Shown here: piece after piece, positions 19,169 to 27,293 of the stretch | Numbering within the stretch: the first letter of the stretch is position 1 | Layout: every line of letters starts with the position of its first letter | From: Candidatus Saccharimonadota bacterium | GTDB taxonomy: Bacteria > Patescibacteriota > Saccharimonadia > Saccharimonadales > Saccharimonadaceae | Length of the DNA: 61,663 bases | Reading direction: 5' to 3' | Assembly (NCBI GenBank): GCA_017510985.1 | Contig: JAFWLR010000012.1 | Span: 1 to 61,663, forward strand | Position numbers and translations under genes: made by a program | The notes under the pieces: model-generated | Database searches by the model: none | Told to the model about the DNA's origin: nothing | Seen by the model: the letters and a program-made list of their open reading frames with translations, nothing else

Positions 19169-20971
19169 ATGCGAGGAAAAAATCAGAGCAAAAAGCACGA
19201 TGGGCAAAGCAAAAAAATCAAAATTCGGCAAAATTGGCGATTGTATAATTGGCGCTTGCATAGAGTGTGGAAAATTAAAATTCGTTATATAGCGATGGCG
19301 GTGCTGTTTAATGCGATGCTAATACCACAGCTACCGGTGCAGGCGGAAAGTTGCCCGGCGGTGAGAATTGTGTTTGCAAGAGGGTCGGGAAGTGAAAGAT
19401 GGACAGATAGAGATTATCAGACTTTTCAGCAGGAAATTGAGAGTAAATTAAAAACCGTGACAAGCGATTATGAGTTTATTGATCTGGATTATCCAGCAGT
19501 AGGGATAGGGCTAGATAAATTAGATATAACTGTAGGTGCATTGCTTGGCTCTGGCGATGCGTATGAATTTGGCAAAAGCGTGGATGCAGGAGTAGAAAAC
19601 TTGAAACGGATGGTGAATAGCGCGGCTTGCCCAAATACTAAATATGTGCTGGGTGGCTATTCGCAAGGGGCGATGGTAGTATCAAAAGCTTTGCGGTGGC
19701 TGGAGGCGGACCGATTGATTTATGCGGCGACTTTTGGTGATCCGAAATTATATTTGCCAGAAGGTGGTGGTATAATGCCGCCAGCTTGCCGAGGGGAAAA
19801 TTTGTCAGATTACCGGATGTATGTGCCAGACTGTCAAGCTTACAAAGGGATGCTAGGGGCATATATTCCATACGAGCCGGATGCTCTGGCGGGAAAAGTG
19901 GGGACATGGTGTAATGGGCGAGATGTTTTTTGCAGCTCACATATAAACTTTAGCGACCATACCGGATATGTAGACAAAGGACTATACGGGGATGCGTCAA
20001 AAGTGATTTTTGATAAAATTACTAAGGCGCTAAAAGTAGAAAACCATCTTTCTTCGCCTCATGATACGGCGATTTTGATAGATTCAACTGGTTCGATGGC
20101 GGGAATGATTGAACAATATAAGTCGGAGGCGATGAGACTGGCAACAGAGACATTGAATAGTGGTGGACGAGTGGCGCTGTTTGATTACCGAGACCTGCGT
20201 GACCCGTATGACCTCACCCAACATTGCGGGTTTGAGGATTGTACGCTAGAAAAATTCCAAGATGAACTAATGGCGATTGAAGTGGATGGGGGTGGAGACG
20301 AGGCGGAGTCTTTACTGTCGGCCTCTTTTCATGCTATGCAAGCTTTAAATTGGAAACAAGGCTCAACTAAATCGCTGGTAATTTTGACGGATGCAAATTT
20401 CTTGATGCCGGATTGGGATGGAGTGACGGTGGAAGATGTGAAAAATTTGAGTAAACAAATTGACCCAGTGAATTTTTATATTATTACCACGAATGAGCAT
20501 GCGGAGGATTATGCGGATTTAGCAGCGGGGACGGGTGGTAAGGTGGTAACAAATTTTGATGAACTTTCACTGCTAACAGATTATATTATGGAACGCTATG
20601 ATAGTTTGCCAAGAGTGGAGGAAAATGCAGCGCCCACGGAAGTTCCGACAATAGAAGTGAAAAATGTAGATTATAGCGGTGATACGGCGATGATAGAATT
20701 TGTGAGTACGAGTGAGCGAGTGTTAGTGGCACTGAATGATAAGGTGTTAGGGCTGGTAGAGGGCAATAAAGTAACTTTGACGGGCCTAGATGGTACTCGG
20801 GAAAATATAGCGACTTTAGTGCCGCTGGGGGAAGAGCTGCGGGGCGAGAGTGTGCAAGTAGAGTTATTTGTAGGCAAGATGGGGGTGCCTGCTGGCGGGG
20901 GATATGGTGGGATCGTATTGAATATACCGGATGTCGCCGCACTGAAAGCGCCGAAGACGGGAAGGCGATGA
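19169..20971 (+). CDS. Secreted cutinase-family esterase fused to von Willebrand A domain
   Basis: This 600-residue exported protein has a basic N-terminus and hydrophobic segment (about 40-58, ending VQA), a cutinase-type alpha/beta hydrolase (about 62-290) with VFARGSGSE, the nucleophile motif GGYSQGAMV and FSDHTGY holding the likely catalytic His, then a vWA domain (about 298-480) with the MIDAS-type DSTGSM, and a C-terminal beta-rich region. The chain ends KAPKTGRR, an LPXTG-like sequence without a following membrane anchor. It may bind and de-esterify host lipids or cell wall; that is inference. AGGAG precedes the ATG. Confidence 0.85.
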   Translation: MRGKNQSKKHDGQSKKIKIRQNWRLYNWRLHRVWKIKIRYIAMAVLFNAMLIPQLPVQAESCPAVRIVFARGSGSERWTDRDYQTFQQEIESKLKTVTSDYEFIDLDYPAVGIGLDKLDITVGALLGSGDAYEFGKSVDAGVENLKRMVNSAACPNTKYVLGGYSQGAMVVSKALRWLEADRLIYAATFGDPKLYLPEGGGIMPPACRGENLSDYRMYVPDCQAYKGMLGAYIPYEPDALAGKVGTWCNGRDVFCSSHINFSDHTGYVDKGLYGDASKVIFDKITKALKVENHLSSPHDTAILIDSTGSMAGMIEQYKSEAMRLATETLNSGGRVALFDYRDLRDPYDLTQHCGFEDCTLEKFQDELMAIEVDGGGDEAESLLSASFHAMQALNWKQGSTKSLVILTDANFLMPDWDGVTVEDVKNLSKQIDPVNFYIITTNEHAEDYADLAAGTGGKVVTNFDELSLLTDYIMERYDSLPRVEENAAPTEVPTIEVKNVDYSGDTAMIEFVSTSERVLVALNDKVLGLVEGNKVTLTGLDGTRENIATLVPLGEELRGESVQVELFVGKMGVPAGGGYGGIVLNIPDVAALKAPKTGRR

Positions 20972-21044
20972 AATAAGATAGAATGGGTATAGGTTAAGGG
21001 GCACACAAGATACTGAACTGAATTAAGTGCGTCTTTTCCGTTGT

Positions 21045-21248
21045 TTAAGTGGAGGACAAGTGGTAGTGGTTGGCGTAGGGGCATTTGTAAGGCTTGAGAG
21101 GTTTGTCTAAGTGATGGTCGTAAGCGGCGACCGCTGCAGCAAGTTCGGCTTCTTCCAAGGTATCATAAATAATCTTATGGGTATCACCGACCCAGCAGCG
21201 GGCGGGCTGATAAAGCTGAAACTTCTGATGTTTGTTGCGATTTGCCAT
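21045..21248 (-). CDS. Small hypothetical protein
   Basis: This 67-residue protein is rich in His, Tyr and Ala, with a Glu/Ala helix (DTLEEAELAAAVAAYDHH) and a C-terminal YKCPYANHYHLSS. One Cys and clustered His residues could bind metal but no full zinc motif is present. A minus-strand CATAAT lies eight bases before the ATG, consistent with the leaderless pattern of this genome. I do not recognise the family. Confidence 0.65.
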   Translation of the reverse strand: MANRNKHQKFQLYQPARCWVGDTHKIIYDTLEEAELAAAVAAYDHHLDKPLKPYKCPYANHYHLSST

Positions 21249-21327
21249 ATGATACTATTATGGCACGAAATATGGTTGGTGTCAAGAACCCTTGTTTTTT
21301 GATGAAAATTATATTATAATAGCGTTT

Positions 21328-23148
21328 ATGACTTTGAATAAGGATTTGATTCGGAATGTGGCAATTATTGCCCATGTGGACCATGGGAAAACTACGCTAG
21401 TGGATGGGCTTTTGAAACAATCACATACTTTCCGAGATAATCAGGCAGAAATGCAACAGACGCTGTTAATGGACTCAATGGACCAAGAACACGAGCGAGG
21501 AATTACAATTACCGCCAAGCAGACTTGCGTGCATTATAATGGCTATAAGATTAATATTATCGATACGCCGGGGCACGCGGATTTTAGTGGCGAAGTAGAA
21601 CGAACGCTTAATATGGCAGATGGAGTACTATTAATCGTAGATGCGCAAGAAGGCCCGATGCCGCAAACGAAATTTGTATTGCAAAAGGCGCTGGAACTGA
21701 ATTTGAAGCCAGTAGTGGTGATTAACAAGATTGATAAACCAGCAGCAAGAATACCGGAAGTGTTATCCGAAATTGAAAGTTTGTTTCTAGAGCTCGCAAC
21801 AGACGAATCGCAACTGTTTTATCCGGTGTATTATGCGATTGCGCGCGAGGGGCGAGCGGGAAAAACAACGGACCTAGATAATGACCTTACGGTAATTTTT
21901 GAAGCAATTATTAATGATATTCCGGCGCCGAGCGTGGATAGTAATAGCGAGTCGGCGCAGCTCTTAGTGGCGGCATTGGCGGCGGATAACTATCTCGGGA
22001 AGTATTGCATTGGAAAGATCTTTAGGGGAAAGTTGAAAAAAGGACAGAGTGTAAAGATTATACACGCGGAGGAAATAAAAAATGGCAAGATTGATAATTT
22101 GTTTGTTTATAAAGGTCTAGGTAAGGAGGAGGTACAGGAGGCGATTGCGGGGGATATTGTGGCGTTAACTGGGGTGGCAGAGGCGAATATTGGGGATACG
22201 ATTGCGACAGGGGAAAACCCAGAGGCTTTGCCGGGGATTAAATTGGAAGAACCAACTCTTTCTATTTATATCGGGCCAAATACCTCGCCGCTTAAAGGGC
22301 GCGAAGGGGAATTTACAACTTCTAGACAGATTGCAGAGAGATTAGAAAAAGAATTAGAAACTAATATTGCTTTGAAAATCAAACCAGATGGACTAGGATA
22401 TAAAGTGTCGGGGCGGGGGGAATTGCATCTGTCGGTATTGATTGAAACTATGCGGCGTGAAGGTTACGAGCTGGAGGCGGGACGCCCGGAGGTGGTGTAC
22501 CGAGAAATTGATGGGGTAAAATGTGAGCCGATAGAAGATTTAACGATAGAGGTAGCACCGGAGTATGTGGGGGCAGTTTCGCAAGAGCTAGGAGTGCGCA
22601 AGGCGGAGCTGATTTCACAAGAACTGACGACAGCGAATACTACGAGGTTTGTATATAAGATTTCCACGGCGGCGCTGATTGGACTAAGAAATAATTTGTT
22701 AACGGCAACTAGGGGAACGGTGCTGATGTCTAGTATTCCTTCTGGCTATCAATCCATAGAGAGTAAATATAAACCGGAGCGAAATGGAGCCCTCGTGGCA
22801 GCGGAAAATGGTAAATCTACCGCCTATGCGCTAGATTCGGCACAGGCACGGGGAACTTTGTATATTCCGCCGGGGGTGGATGTGTATCAGGGGATGATTG
22901 TAGGACTGTCTAACAAAAAAGATGACTTAGATATTAATGTTTGTCGGGAAAAACAGCTCACTAATATGCGGACGCATGCTAGCGATGGAGCGATTCAGCT
23001 AACGCCCTATACGCAATTGTCTCTGGAGCAATGCTTAGATTTTCTTTTGGATGATGAATTATTAGAGGTGACACCGCAGTCTTTAAGGTTGCGCAAGCGA
23101 CAATTAGACCCAGTCAAGCGGAAACGCGAAAACCGAGAACATGGTTAA
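21328..23148 (+). CDS. typA: Ribosome-associated GTPase TypA/BipA
   Basis: This 606-residue translational GTPase is involved in 50S assembly and stress or low-temperature growth. G motifs are [31 protein letters not shown] and NKIDKPAAR; the elongation-factor-like domains and the TypA-specific C-terminal domain ([25 protein letters not shown]) follow. The start at [10 protein letters not shown] is chosen because TATAAT at 21315-21320 lies seven bases upstream; the frame extends 12 codons further but across the promoter. Confidence 0.97.
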   Translation: MTLNKDLIRNVAIIAHVDHGKTTLVDGLLKQSHTFRDNQAEMQQTLLMDSMDQEHERGITITAKQTCVHYNGYKINIIDTPGHADFSGEVERTLNMADGVLLIVDAQEGPMPQTKFVLQKALELNLKPVVVINKIDKPAARIPEVLSEIESLFLELATDESQLFYPVYYAIAREGRAGKTTDLDNDLTVIFEAIINDIPAPSVDSNSESAQLLVAALAADNYLGKYCIGKIFRGKLKKGQSVKIIHAEEIKNGKIDNLFVYKGLGKEEVQEAIAGDIVALTGVAEANIGDTIATGENPEALPGIKLEEPTLSIYIGPNTSPLKGREGEFTTSRQIAERLEKELETNIALKIKPDGLGYKVSGRGELHLSVLIETMRREGYELEAGRPEVVYREIDGVKCEPIEDLTIEVAPEYVGAVSQELGVRKAELISQELTTANTTRFVYKISTAALIGLRNNLLTATRGTVLMSSIPSGYQSIESKYKPERNGALVAAENGKSTAYALDSAQARGTLYIPPGVDVYQGMIVGLSNKKDDLDINVCREKQLTNMRTHASDGAIQLTPYTQLSLEQCLDFLLDDELLEVTPQSLRLRKRQLDPVKRKRENREHG

Positions 23149-23321
23149 GGTATTTGGGGGGGTGATTAGTAATAGAGGTATACAGTTGTGGTAATAGAGG
23201 TGAGTGCTACCTTGCATTTTTGTGTGTTTTGTGGTATAATTAAGGTAGTGGTTTATTTTTTTACTATAGGCTAAACCCCTGTAGTTTGCTGTTGAATCAG
23301 GCACGTTGAAAGAGGTGGTTT

Positions 23322-23477
23322 ATGTCGGTAACAGAGATGATAAGTGCAGGAATGCTGATGATAGCGGGAGTGATTTTCGTCGTAATATTAATTGGTGAAG
23401 GACATCATAGGCTCAAACAAAAGCGAGAGGGAAAGCAAAAGCAAAAGGAAGGTAAAAATGGACGAAAAACTAAGTAA
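23322..23477 (+). CDS. Small single-span membrane protein
   Basis: This is a 51-residue reading frame with GAGG before the ATG. It has a hydrophobic segment at about residues 10-25 and a very basic Lys/Gln/Arg tail. It overlaps the next gene by 20 bases in another frame. A TATAAT at about 23234 gives a leader of roughly 80 bases, unlike the leaderless genes nearby. Function unknown. Confidence 0.6.
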   Translation: MSVTEMISAGMLMIAGVIFVVILIGEGHHRLKQKREGKQKQKEGKNGRKTK

Positions 23478-24162
23478 GAACGGACGGGTGACGATTGGTT
23501 TGGCTATAGTTGCGGTAATTATTCTGTGGGCGTGGTCGCTCTCGACTAGAGAAGTAGTGCCGATAATCATGTCTAGTGTTATCGGAATGTTACTAATCGG
23601 AATCGCAGTAAGCATTTTGAGAGATGATCGTGAAGCTGACAAGCAAGGGGAGGTGATGAGATATCTACTAGAAGACGTTACTAAGACGATGTACCTTAAT
23701 GGTTTATCGGTTGACGAGTGGCTGTGCCGAGGTATCGTCTGGGAGCTATCCTGGCATGAAGTGGGGGATTTCGCTAGGCCTCTAGGATGCCTGATACTAG
23801 ATGCTCTGTATGAGGCTGGGGACGAGACTGCTAGGCTATATTGGCAGAAGCGCGAAGACATTAATGGACAAGAGTATTATAACACCTATATCGTGTTTAA
23901 ATACGATGGTTGGGATTGGCAGCTTAACCTCAGGTGTCGTTGGCTAAACGAAGGTTTGAGGAGGTTTAGGCGTAAAACCGTAGCCGGATACACTGTTTGC
24001 TATTTAGATATCCCCCCTGAGGAACGCTCGAATATTGAAAGATACAAAGATCCGCACCAGTCTGAACTGGCACCGGATTTTTGGTACGAGAACTGGGATC
24101 TGGCCAGCGGGGAAAAGGCAGTAAACAGCCTGATCGCGAGAACGATCAAGCAAGAGATCTAG
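23458..24162 (+). CDS. Hypothetical membrane-anchored protein
   Basis: This 234-residue protein from the ATG after AAGGAAGG has two hydrophobic segments (about 9-27 and 31-50) followed by a soluble Trp/Tyr/Arg-rich domain with EYYNTYIVFKYDGWDWQLNL and GYTVCYLDIPPEERS. I recognise no family. The frame is open 22 codons further upstream, but that extension would overlap the small gene at 23322. Its GC content and codon use are more balanced than in the leaderless neighbours. Confidence 0.7.
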   Translation: MDEKLSKNGRVTIGLAIVAVIILWAWSLSTREVVPIIMSSVIGMLLIGIAVSILRDDREADKQGEVMRYLLEDVTKTMYLNGLSVDEWLCRGIVWELSWHEVGDFARPLGCLILDALYEAGDETARLYWQKREDINGQEYYNTYIVFKYDGWDWQLNLRCRWLNEGLRRFRRKTVAGYTVCYLDIPPEERSNIERYKDPHQSELAPDFWYENWDLASGEKAVNSLIARTIKQEI

Positions 24163-24208
24163 GAATTTGTAATTTGCAGGACGTGTATTGATTTTAGACC
24201 ACCTAGAC

Positions 24209-24235
24209 AAAGCCCTCGCTTGCGGGGGCTTTTTT
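24209..24235 (+). terminator. Terminator before tatD
   Basis: AAAGCCCTCGC-TTG-CGGGGGCTTTTTT is a strong hairpin with T-run ending the unit at 23322-24162. Confidence 0.85.
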
Positions 24236-24251
24236 GTGGTAAAATAGAAGT

Positions 24252-25034
24252 ATGAGCTATTTAATAGACACGCATTGCCATTTGCATGATAGAGAGTTTT
24301 TTAGTGAAAGGCAAGCGGCGAAAATGCTCAAGCGAGCGGAAGAAAATAAGGTAGAGAAAATTATTTGTATAGGGACGTCGCATGGGGATTCTCTTGCGGC
24401 AGCGGAGTTTGCTCTTCAGCACGAAAACATTTATTGGACATATGGGGTGCATCCAGAGGCGTTGTCTACTCCACCGACGGGGGGTATTTTATTCGAAAGA
24501 ATAGAAGAGGTAGAGGATGATCCTACGCTGGTGGCTATTGGTGAGGTGGGGTTGGACTATCATTATGGACAGGACAATAAAGAGGCTCAAATATGGTTAT
24601 TTGAAGAAATGTTACAGATCGCCTCTGATAGTGACCTGCCGGTGGTGTTTCATGTGCGGGAGGCATTTGATGATTTCTTCCCGGTAGTAAGGAATTTCCC
24701 AGGGATAAAGGGAGTGGTACACTCTTTTACAGATAGCAAAAAGGTTTTGAAACGAATTTTAAATGAAACGGAGTTTTTTATAGGGGTAAATGGCTTGGCA
24801 ACTTATTCTACTTTACCTACGCCACCCCTGGAGCGGATATTGTTAGAGACAGATGCGCCCTTCTTGACTCCTGTGCCATTTCGTGGTATAATAAATGAGC
24901 CGGCCTATGTTTATAATATTGCCGAATGGCTAAGCGCGAAACTAGGCGTGGAGTTAGAAATTATAGAGAGGGAGACTACGAAAAATGCCGAGAAATTGTT
25001 CAAATTTCGAGATCCCGTCCTTTGCGAGAGCTGA
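24252..25034 (+). CDS. tatD: TatD family metal-dependent hydrolase/DNase
   Basis: This 260-residue TIM-barrel hydrolase has metal-binding motifs DTHCHLHD, IGEVGLDYHY, FHVRE, VVHSFTDS and LLETDAPFLTP. The family has 3'-5' DNase activity and acts in nucleic acid repair or turnover. TAAAAT six bases before ATG marks a leaderless start. Its 3' end overlaps a small frame at 24985. Confidence 0.94.
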   Translation: MSYLIDTHCHLHDREFFSERQAAKMLKRAEENKVEKIICIGTSHGDSLAAAEFALQHENIYWTYGVHPEALSTPPTGGILFERIEEVEDDPTLVAIGEVGLDYHYGQDNKEAQIWLFEEMLQIASDSDLPVVFHVREAFDDFFPVVRNFPGIKGVVHSFTDSKKVLKRILNETEFFIGVNGLATYSTLPTPPLERILLETDAPFLTPVPFRGIINEPAYVYNIAEWLSAKLGVELEIIERETTKNAEKLFKFRDPVLCES

Positions 25035-25134
25035 GGCCTATAATTTTGATACGACTCCGGAAACTTTTGATATTTACCGAGAATTAAACGCAATTGCAGA
25101 GGAGATTGAAGAATGTCGCGCACGAAATTCCTAA
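24985..25134 (+). CDS. Possible small protein overlapping tatD end
   Basis: This 49-residue frame overlaps tatD by 50 bases and the next gene by 22. The sequence from residue 10 on (IPSFARAEAYNFDTTPETFD...) has natural composition and ends with an acidic helix. There is no clear ribosome site, so it could be read by coupling from tatD. It may instead be a chance frame. Confidence 0.4.
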   Translation: MPRNCSNFEIPSFARAEAYNFDTTPETFDIYRELNAIAEEIEECRARNS

Positions 25135-25499
25135 AAGGGCCTCTCAAAATCTTACGGAAAACCGTGCTAGAGAAGCCGGTTTATACTAATAAGTTGAGCT
25201 ACGATGATTTGATTAATGCCGAAAGTGAATTAGGACGAACTCTGTTTGGGCCAATTCCGGTGGGGCACCGGAGGGAGTTTTTTGCCGCACGAAAAAATGT
25301 ATGGATTTGGCATGAGAGTTGGCAGGATAAGTTTGGGGCGCTGCAAGATTTGACGGTGCGCTACGAAGTACGACCGACTGGAGTATATAAACGAGCAAAT
25401 CAAGGTGGGTACGAGCGGATTGAAGGAGAGGAGTTAAACAATTTTCGGCGGGCGGCGCATTTGTATTTGGATCTTGTCAAATCAAAACTCTACTGCTAA
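25113..25499 (+). CDS. Hypothetical protein
   Basis: This 128-residue soluble protein has a basic N-terminus and conserved-looking NVWIWHESWQDKFG and RYEVRPTGVYKRANQGGYERI. It occurs 79 bases after tatD with only the small overlapping frame between; GAGGAGATTGAAG precedes the ATG. I do not recognise a characterised family and give no function. Confidence 0.75.
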   Translation: MSRTKFLKGPLKILRKTVLEKPVYTNKLSYDDLINAESELGRTLFGPIPVGHRREFFAARKNVWIWHESWQDKFGALQDLTVRYEVRPTGVYKRANQGGYERIEGEELNNFRRAAHLYLDLVKSKLYC

Positions 25500-25508
25500 A
25501 ATGGAGTT

Positions 25509-25973
25509 ATGGATAACTCTAAGCGTGAATTTAAAGCCAAAACTAAAACCGTAAATAAAATTGATGGCAAGACTGGTGACTCTTTGAAAAAGAAAAAGAT
25601 CTTTTCGATTAGTGCGCTAGTAATAGGGCTAATTATGCTGGTAGTGGGAGTGGTGTTTTTGGTAATCAATCTGATAGGAGCGTCAAAAACAGCAGATGGG
25701 GAGTATTTGATAGACGCTGGACAGTGGGCTTTAGAGGGCGAAGAGGGGGTGGTTTGGGATTTTACGGAAGTAGGCAAAGGTGTGCTAACCACCAATAATC
25801 ATTTAAATGATTATGATTTTATCTGGGCGATTGAAGATGGTAAGCTACTAATAGAGACGGATTGGTTATATGATTTAGAAAATGAGTTTGCATATGAATT
25901 GAATCATGGGACAGGGGAGTTGTTTTTGACTGCGAATGGAGAAAAATACGTTTTTAAGGTGTTACAGGAATAA
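25509..25973 (+). CDS. Hypothetical single-span membrane protein
   Basis: This 154-residue protein has a Lys-rich cytoplasmic N-terminus (about 1-32), one membrane segment (about 34-58) and an extracytoplasmic domain of alternating strands with ANGEKYVFKVLQE at the end, lipocalin-like in appearance only. TAAAAT is exactly six bases before ATG, so it is leaderless. A terminator follows. Confidence 0.75.
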   Translation: MDNSKREFKAKTKTVNKIDGKTGDSLKKKKIFSISALVIGLIMLVVGVVFLVINLIGASKTADGEYLIDAGQWALEGEEGVVWDFTEVGKGVLTTNNHLNDYDFIWAIEDGKLLIETDWLYDLENEFAYELNHGTGELFLTANGEKYVFKVLQE

Positions 25974-25988
25974 TTTTAATATCACTTT

Positions 25989-26017
25989 AAGGGGCTGGGT
26001 TTACACCCGGCCTTTTT
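25989..26017 (+). terminator. Terminator before cysteine desulfurase gene
   Basis: AAGGGGCTGGGT-TTAC-ACCCGGCCTTTTT is a good rho-independent hairpin immediately upstream of the next leaderless promoter. Confidence 0.8.
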
Positions 26018-26034
26018 CATGGTATAATTTGGTT

Positions 26035-26088
26035 ATGATTTATTTGGATTTTCTGGAGTGCCTAGGCTATGCGGAGGGTCGAGCATGA
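26035..26088 (+). other. 17-codon upstream frame created by start-region duplication
   Basis: ATGATTTATTTGGAT occurs at 26035-26049 and again at 26085-26099, where the desulfurase gene now starts. The first copy lies exactly six bases after TATAAT (26023-26028), the place where this genome puts leaderless starts. The first copy leads into a 17-codon frame ending in TGA that overlaps the true ATG (ATGA), so re-initiation could supply the enzyme. Confidence 0.65.
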
Positions 26089-27293
26089 TTTATTTGGATC
26101 ATGCAGCGGCAACACCGGTGTGTCGGAAAGCTTTAGAGGCGATGAAGCCTTACTATATGGAGGAGTTTTTTAATCCGTCTAGTCCGTATTTGCCGGCAAA
26201 AAAAGTGGCCAGCGATTACGAAGCCGCCAAAGCAGAGATTGCGCATGCGATCGGGGCTAAGGGCAATGATCTTGTGATTACTGCTGGGGCGACTGAGGCA
26301 AATAATTTGGCGTTTACGGCTTTATCTCTGGACGGGTCCTGTCGCCGCCTCCTCCCCCAAGATTTTGCTAACGCAAACATTTTGGGGGTCCCCCTCCGGC
26401 GCCACCACCCGTCCATGCTATATCTGGAGACCGAACATGATTCGGTGCGACGCGTGGCGGAAGCTCTTGGTGGTACTACCATTAAGGTGTTGCCGTCGGG
26501 AGTGATAGATTTGCAGGATTTGCGTGATAAGATTACCGATGAAATAGAGATGATTTCGGTGTCGCTAGTGAATAATGAGCTGGGGACGATACAGCCGTTA
26601 GCGGAAATAGCTGAAATTATTAGGAGAGTAAAGTTGGACCGGATGAAGCGGGGGTTGAAACGACAACTATTGTTACACTCTGATGCTTCGCAAGCTTTGA
26701 ATTTGCTAGATATTAGCGTGGCGAGAATAGGGGTGGACCTTTTGACTTTAAATTCGGCGAAAATTTATGGTCCTAAGGGAGTGGGGGCTTTATATATGTC
26801 ACACGAGGCGCATTTACACCCCTTGGTAACTGGGGGTGGACAAGAGAATGGGTTAAGGTCTGGAACAGAGAATGTGCCAGGGGTGATAGGATTTGCAACG
26901 GCGGCGACAGAAACTAAGAAGCATTTGAAAAGCAACCGAAAGAAATACCAAAAGTTGAAGAAAATTTTGCTGACCGAATTACAGGGGTATGAATTAGTCA
27001 ACAAAAAGCACTCGATTGACAATTTTGTAGTTTTATGCTATAATGGTATAGATGCAGAGAGGTTAATTTTCTTATTGGAAGAACGGGGAGTGTATGTGGC
27101 AACAGGGGCAGCTTGTGCGGCGAGTAAGGGTGAGAAATCGCATGTGCTTTCTGCAATTGGCTTGTCTGATGCCCAGATTGCCGGATCTTTGAGGTTGTCG
27201 CTAGGGGAATTGAATGATGCCGAGCAAATGCACGAGGCCGCACGAGTAATTAATGAAGTGGTAGCGCTTGAAAGAAAACGAGTAAATGGCTAA
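26085..27293 (+). CDS. Cysteine desulfurase (NifS/IscS-like) with palindromic insert
   Basis: This 402-residue PLP enzyme takes sulfur from cysteine, here probably for MnmA directly downstream. Typical parts are MIYLDHAAATP, ITAGATEANNLAF, SVSLVNNELGTIQPL, the PLP-lysine region HSDASQALN to LNSAKIYGPKGVGALY, and the catalytic Cys loop TGAACAASKG. An insert of about 29 codons (26329-26415) comes between NNLAF and the LYLETEHDSV strand that normally follow closely. The product overlaps mnmA by eight bases. The start lies behind a duplicated leader, so translation may be reduced or coupled. Confidence 0.92.
   Translation: MIYLDHAAATPVCRKALEAMKPYYMEEFFNPSSPYLPAKKVASDYEAAKAEIAHAIGAKGNDLVITAGATEANNLAFTALSLDGSCRRLLPQDFANANILGVPLRRHHPSMLYLETEHDSVRRVAEALGGTTIKVLPSGVIDLQDLRDKITDEIEMISVSLVNNELGTIQPLAEIAEIIRRVKLDRMKRGLKRQLLLHSDASQALNLLDISVARIGVDLLTLNSAKIYGPKGVGALYMSHEAHLHPLVTGGGQENGLRSGTENVPGVIGFATAATETKKHLKSNRKKYQKLKKILLTELQGYELVNKKHSIDNFVVLCYNGIDAERLIFLLEERGVYVATGAACAASKGEKSHVLSAIGLSDAQIAGSLRLSLGELNDAEQMHEAARVINEVVALERKRVNG
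26329..26415 (+). repeat. Protein-coding palindromic element, family B, in cysteine desulfurase
   Basis: Arms TGGACGGGT (26329) and ACCCGTCCA (26407) bracket an inner palindrome CCCCCAAGATTTTG with CATTTTGGGGG. It aligns over its whole length to 27673-27758 in mnmA, but the third arm base pair changes from G-C to A-T on both sides, a compensatory change. It is read in a different frame from the mnmA copies. Confidence 0.85.

Noticed and set aside
24985-25134. Firm calling of the small tatD-overlapping frame
   Set aside because: Kept only at low confidence because the overlap is 50 bases and there is no clear ribosome site.
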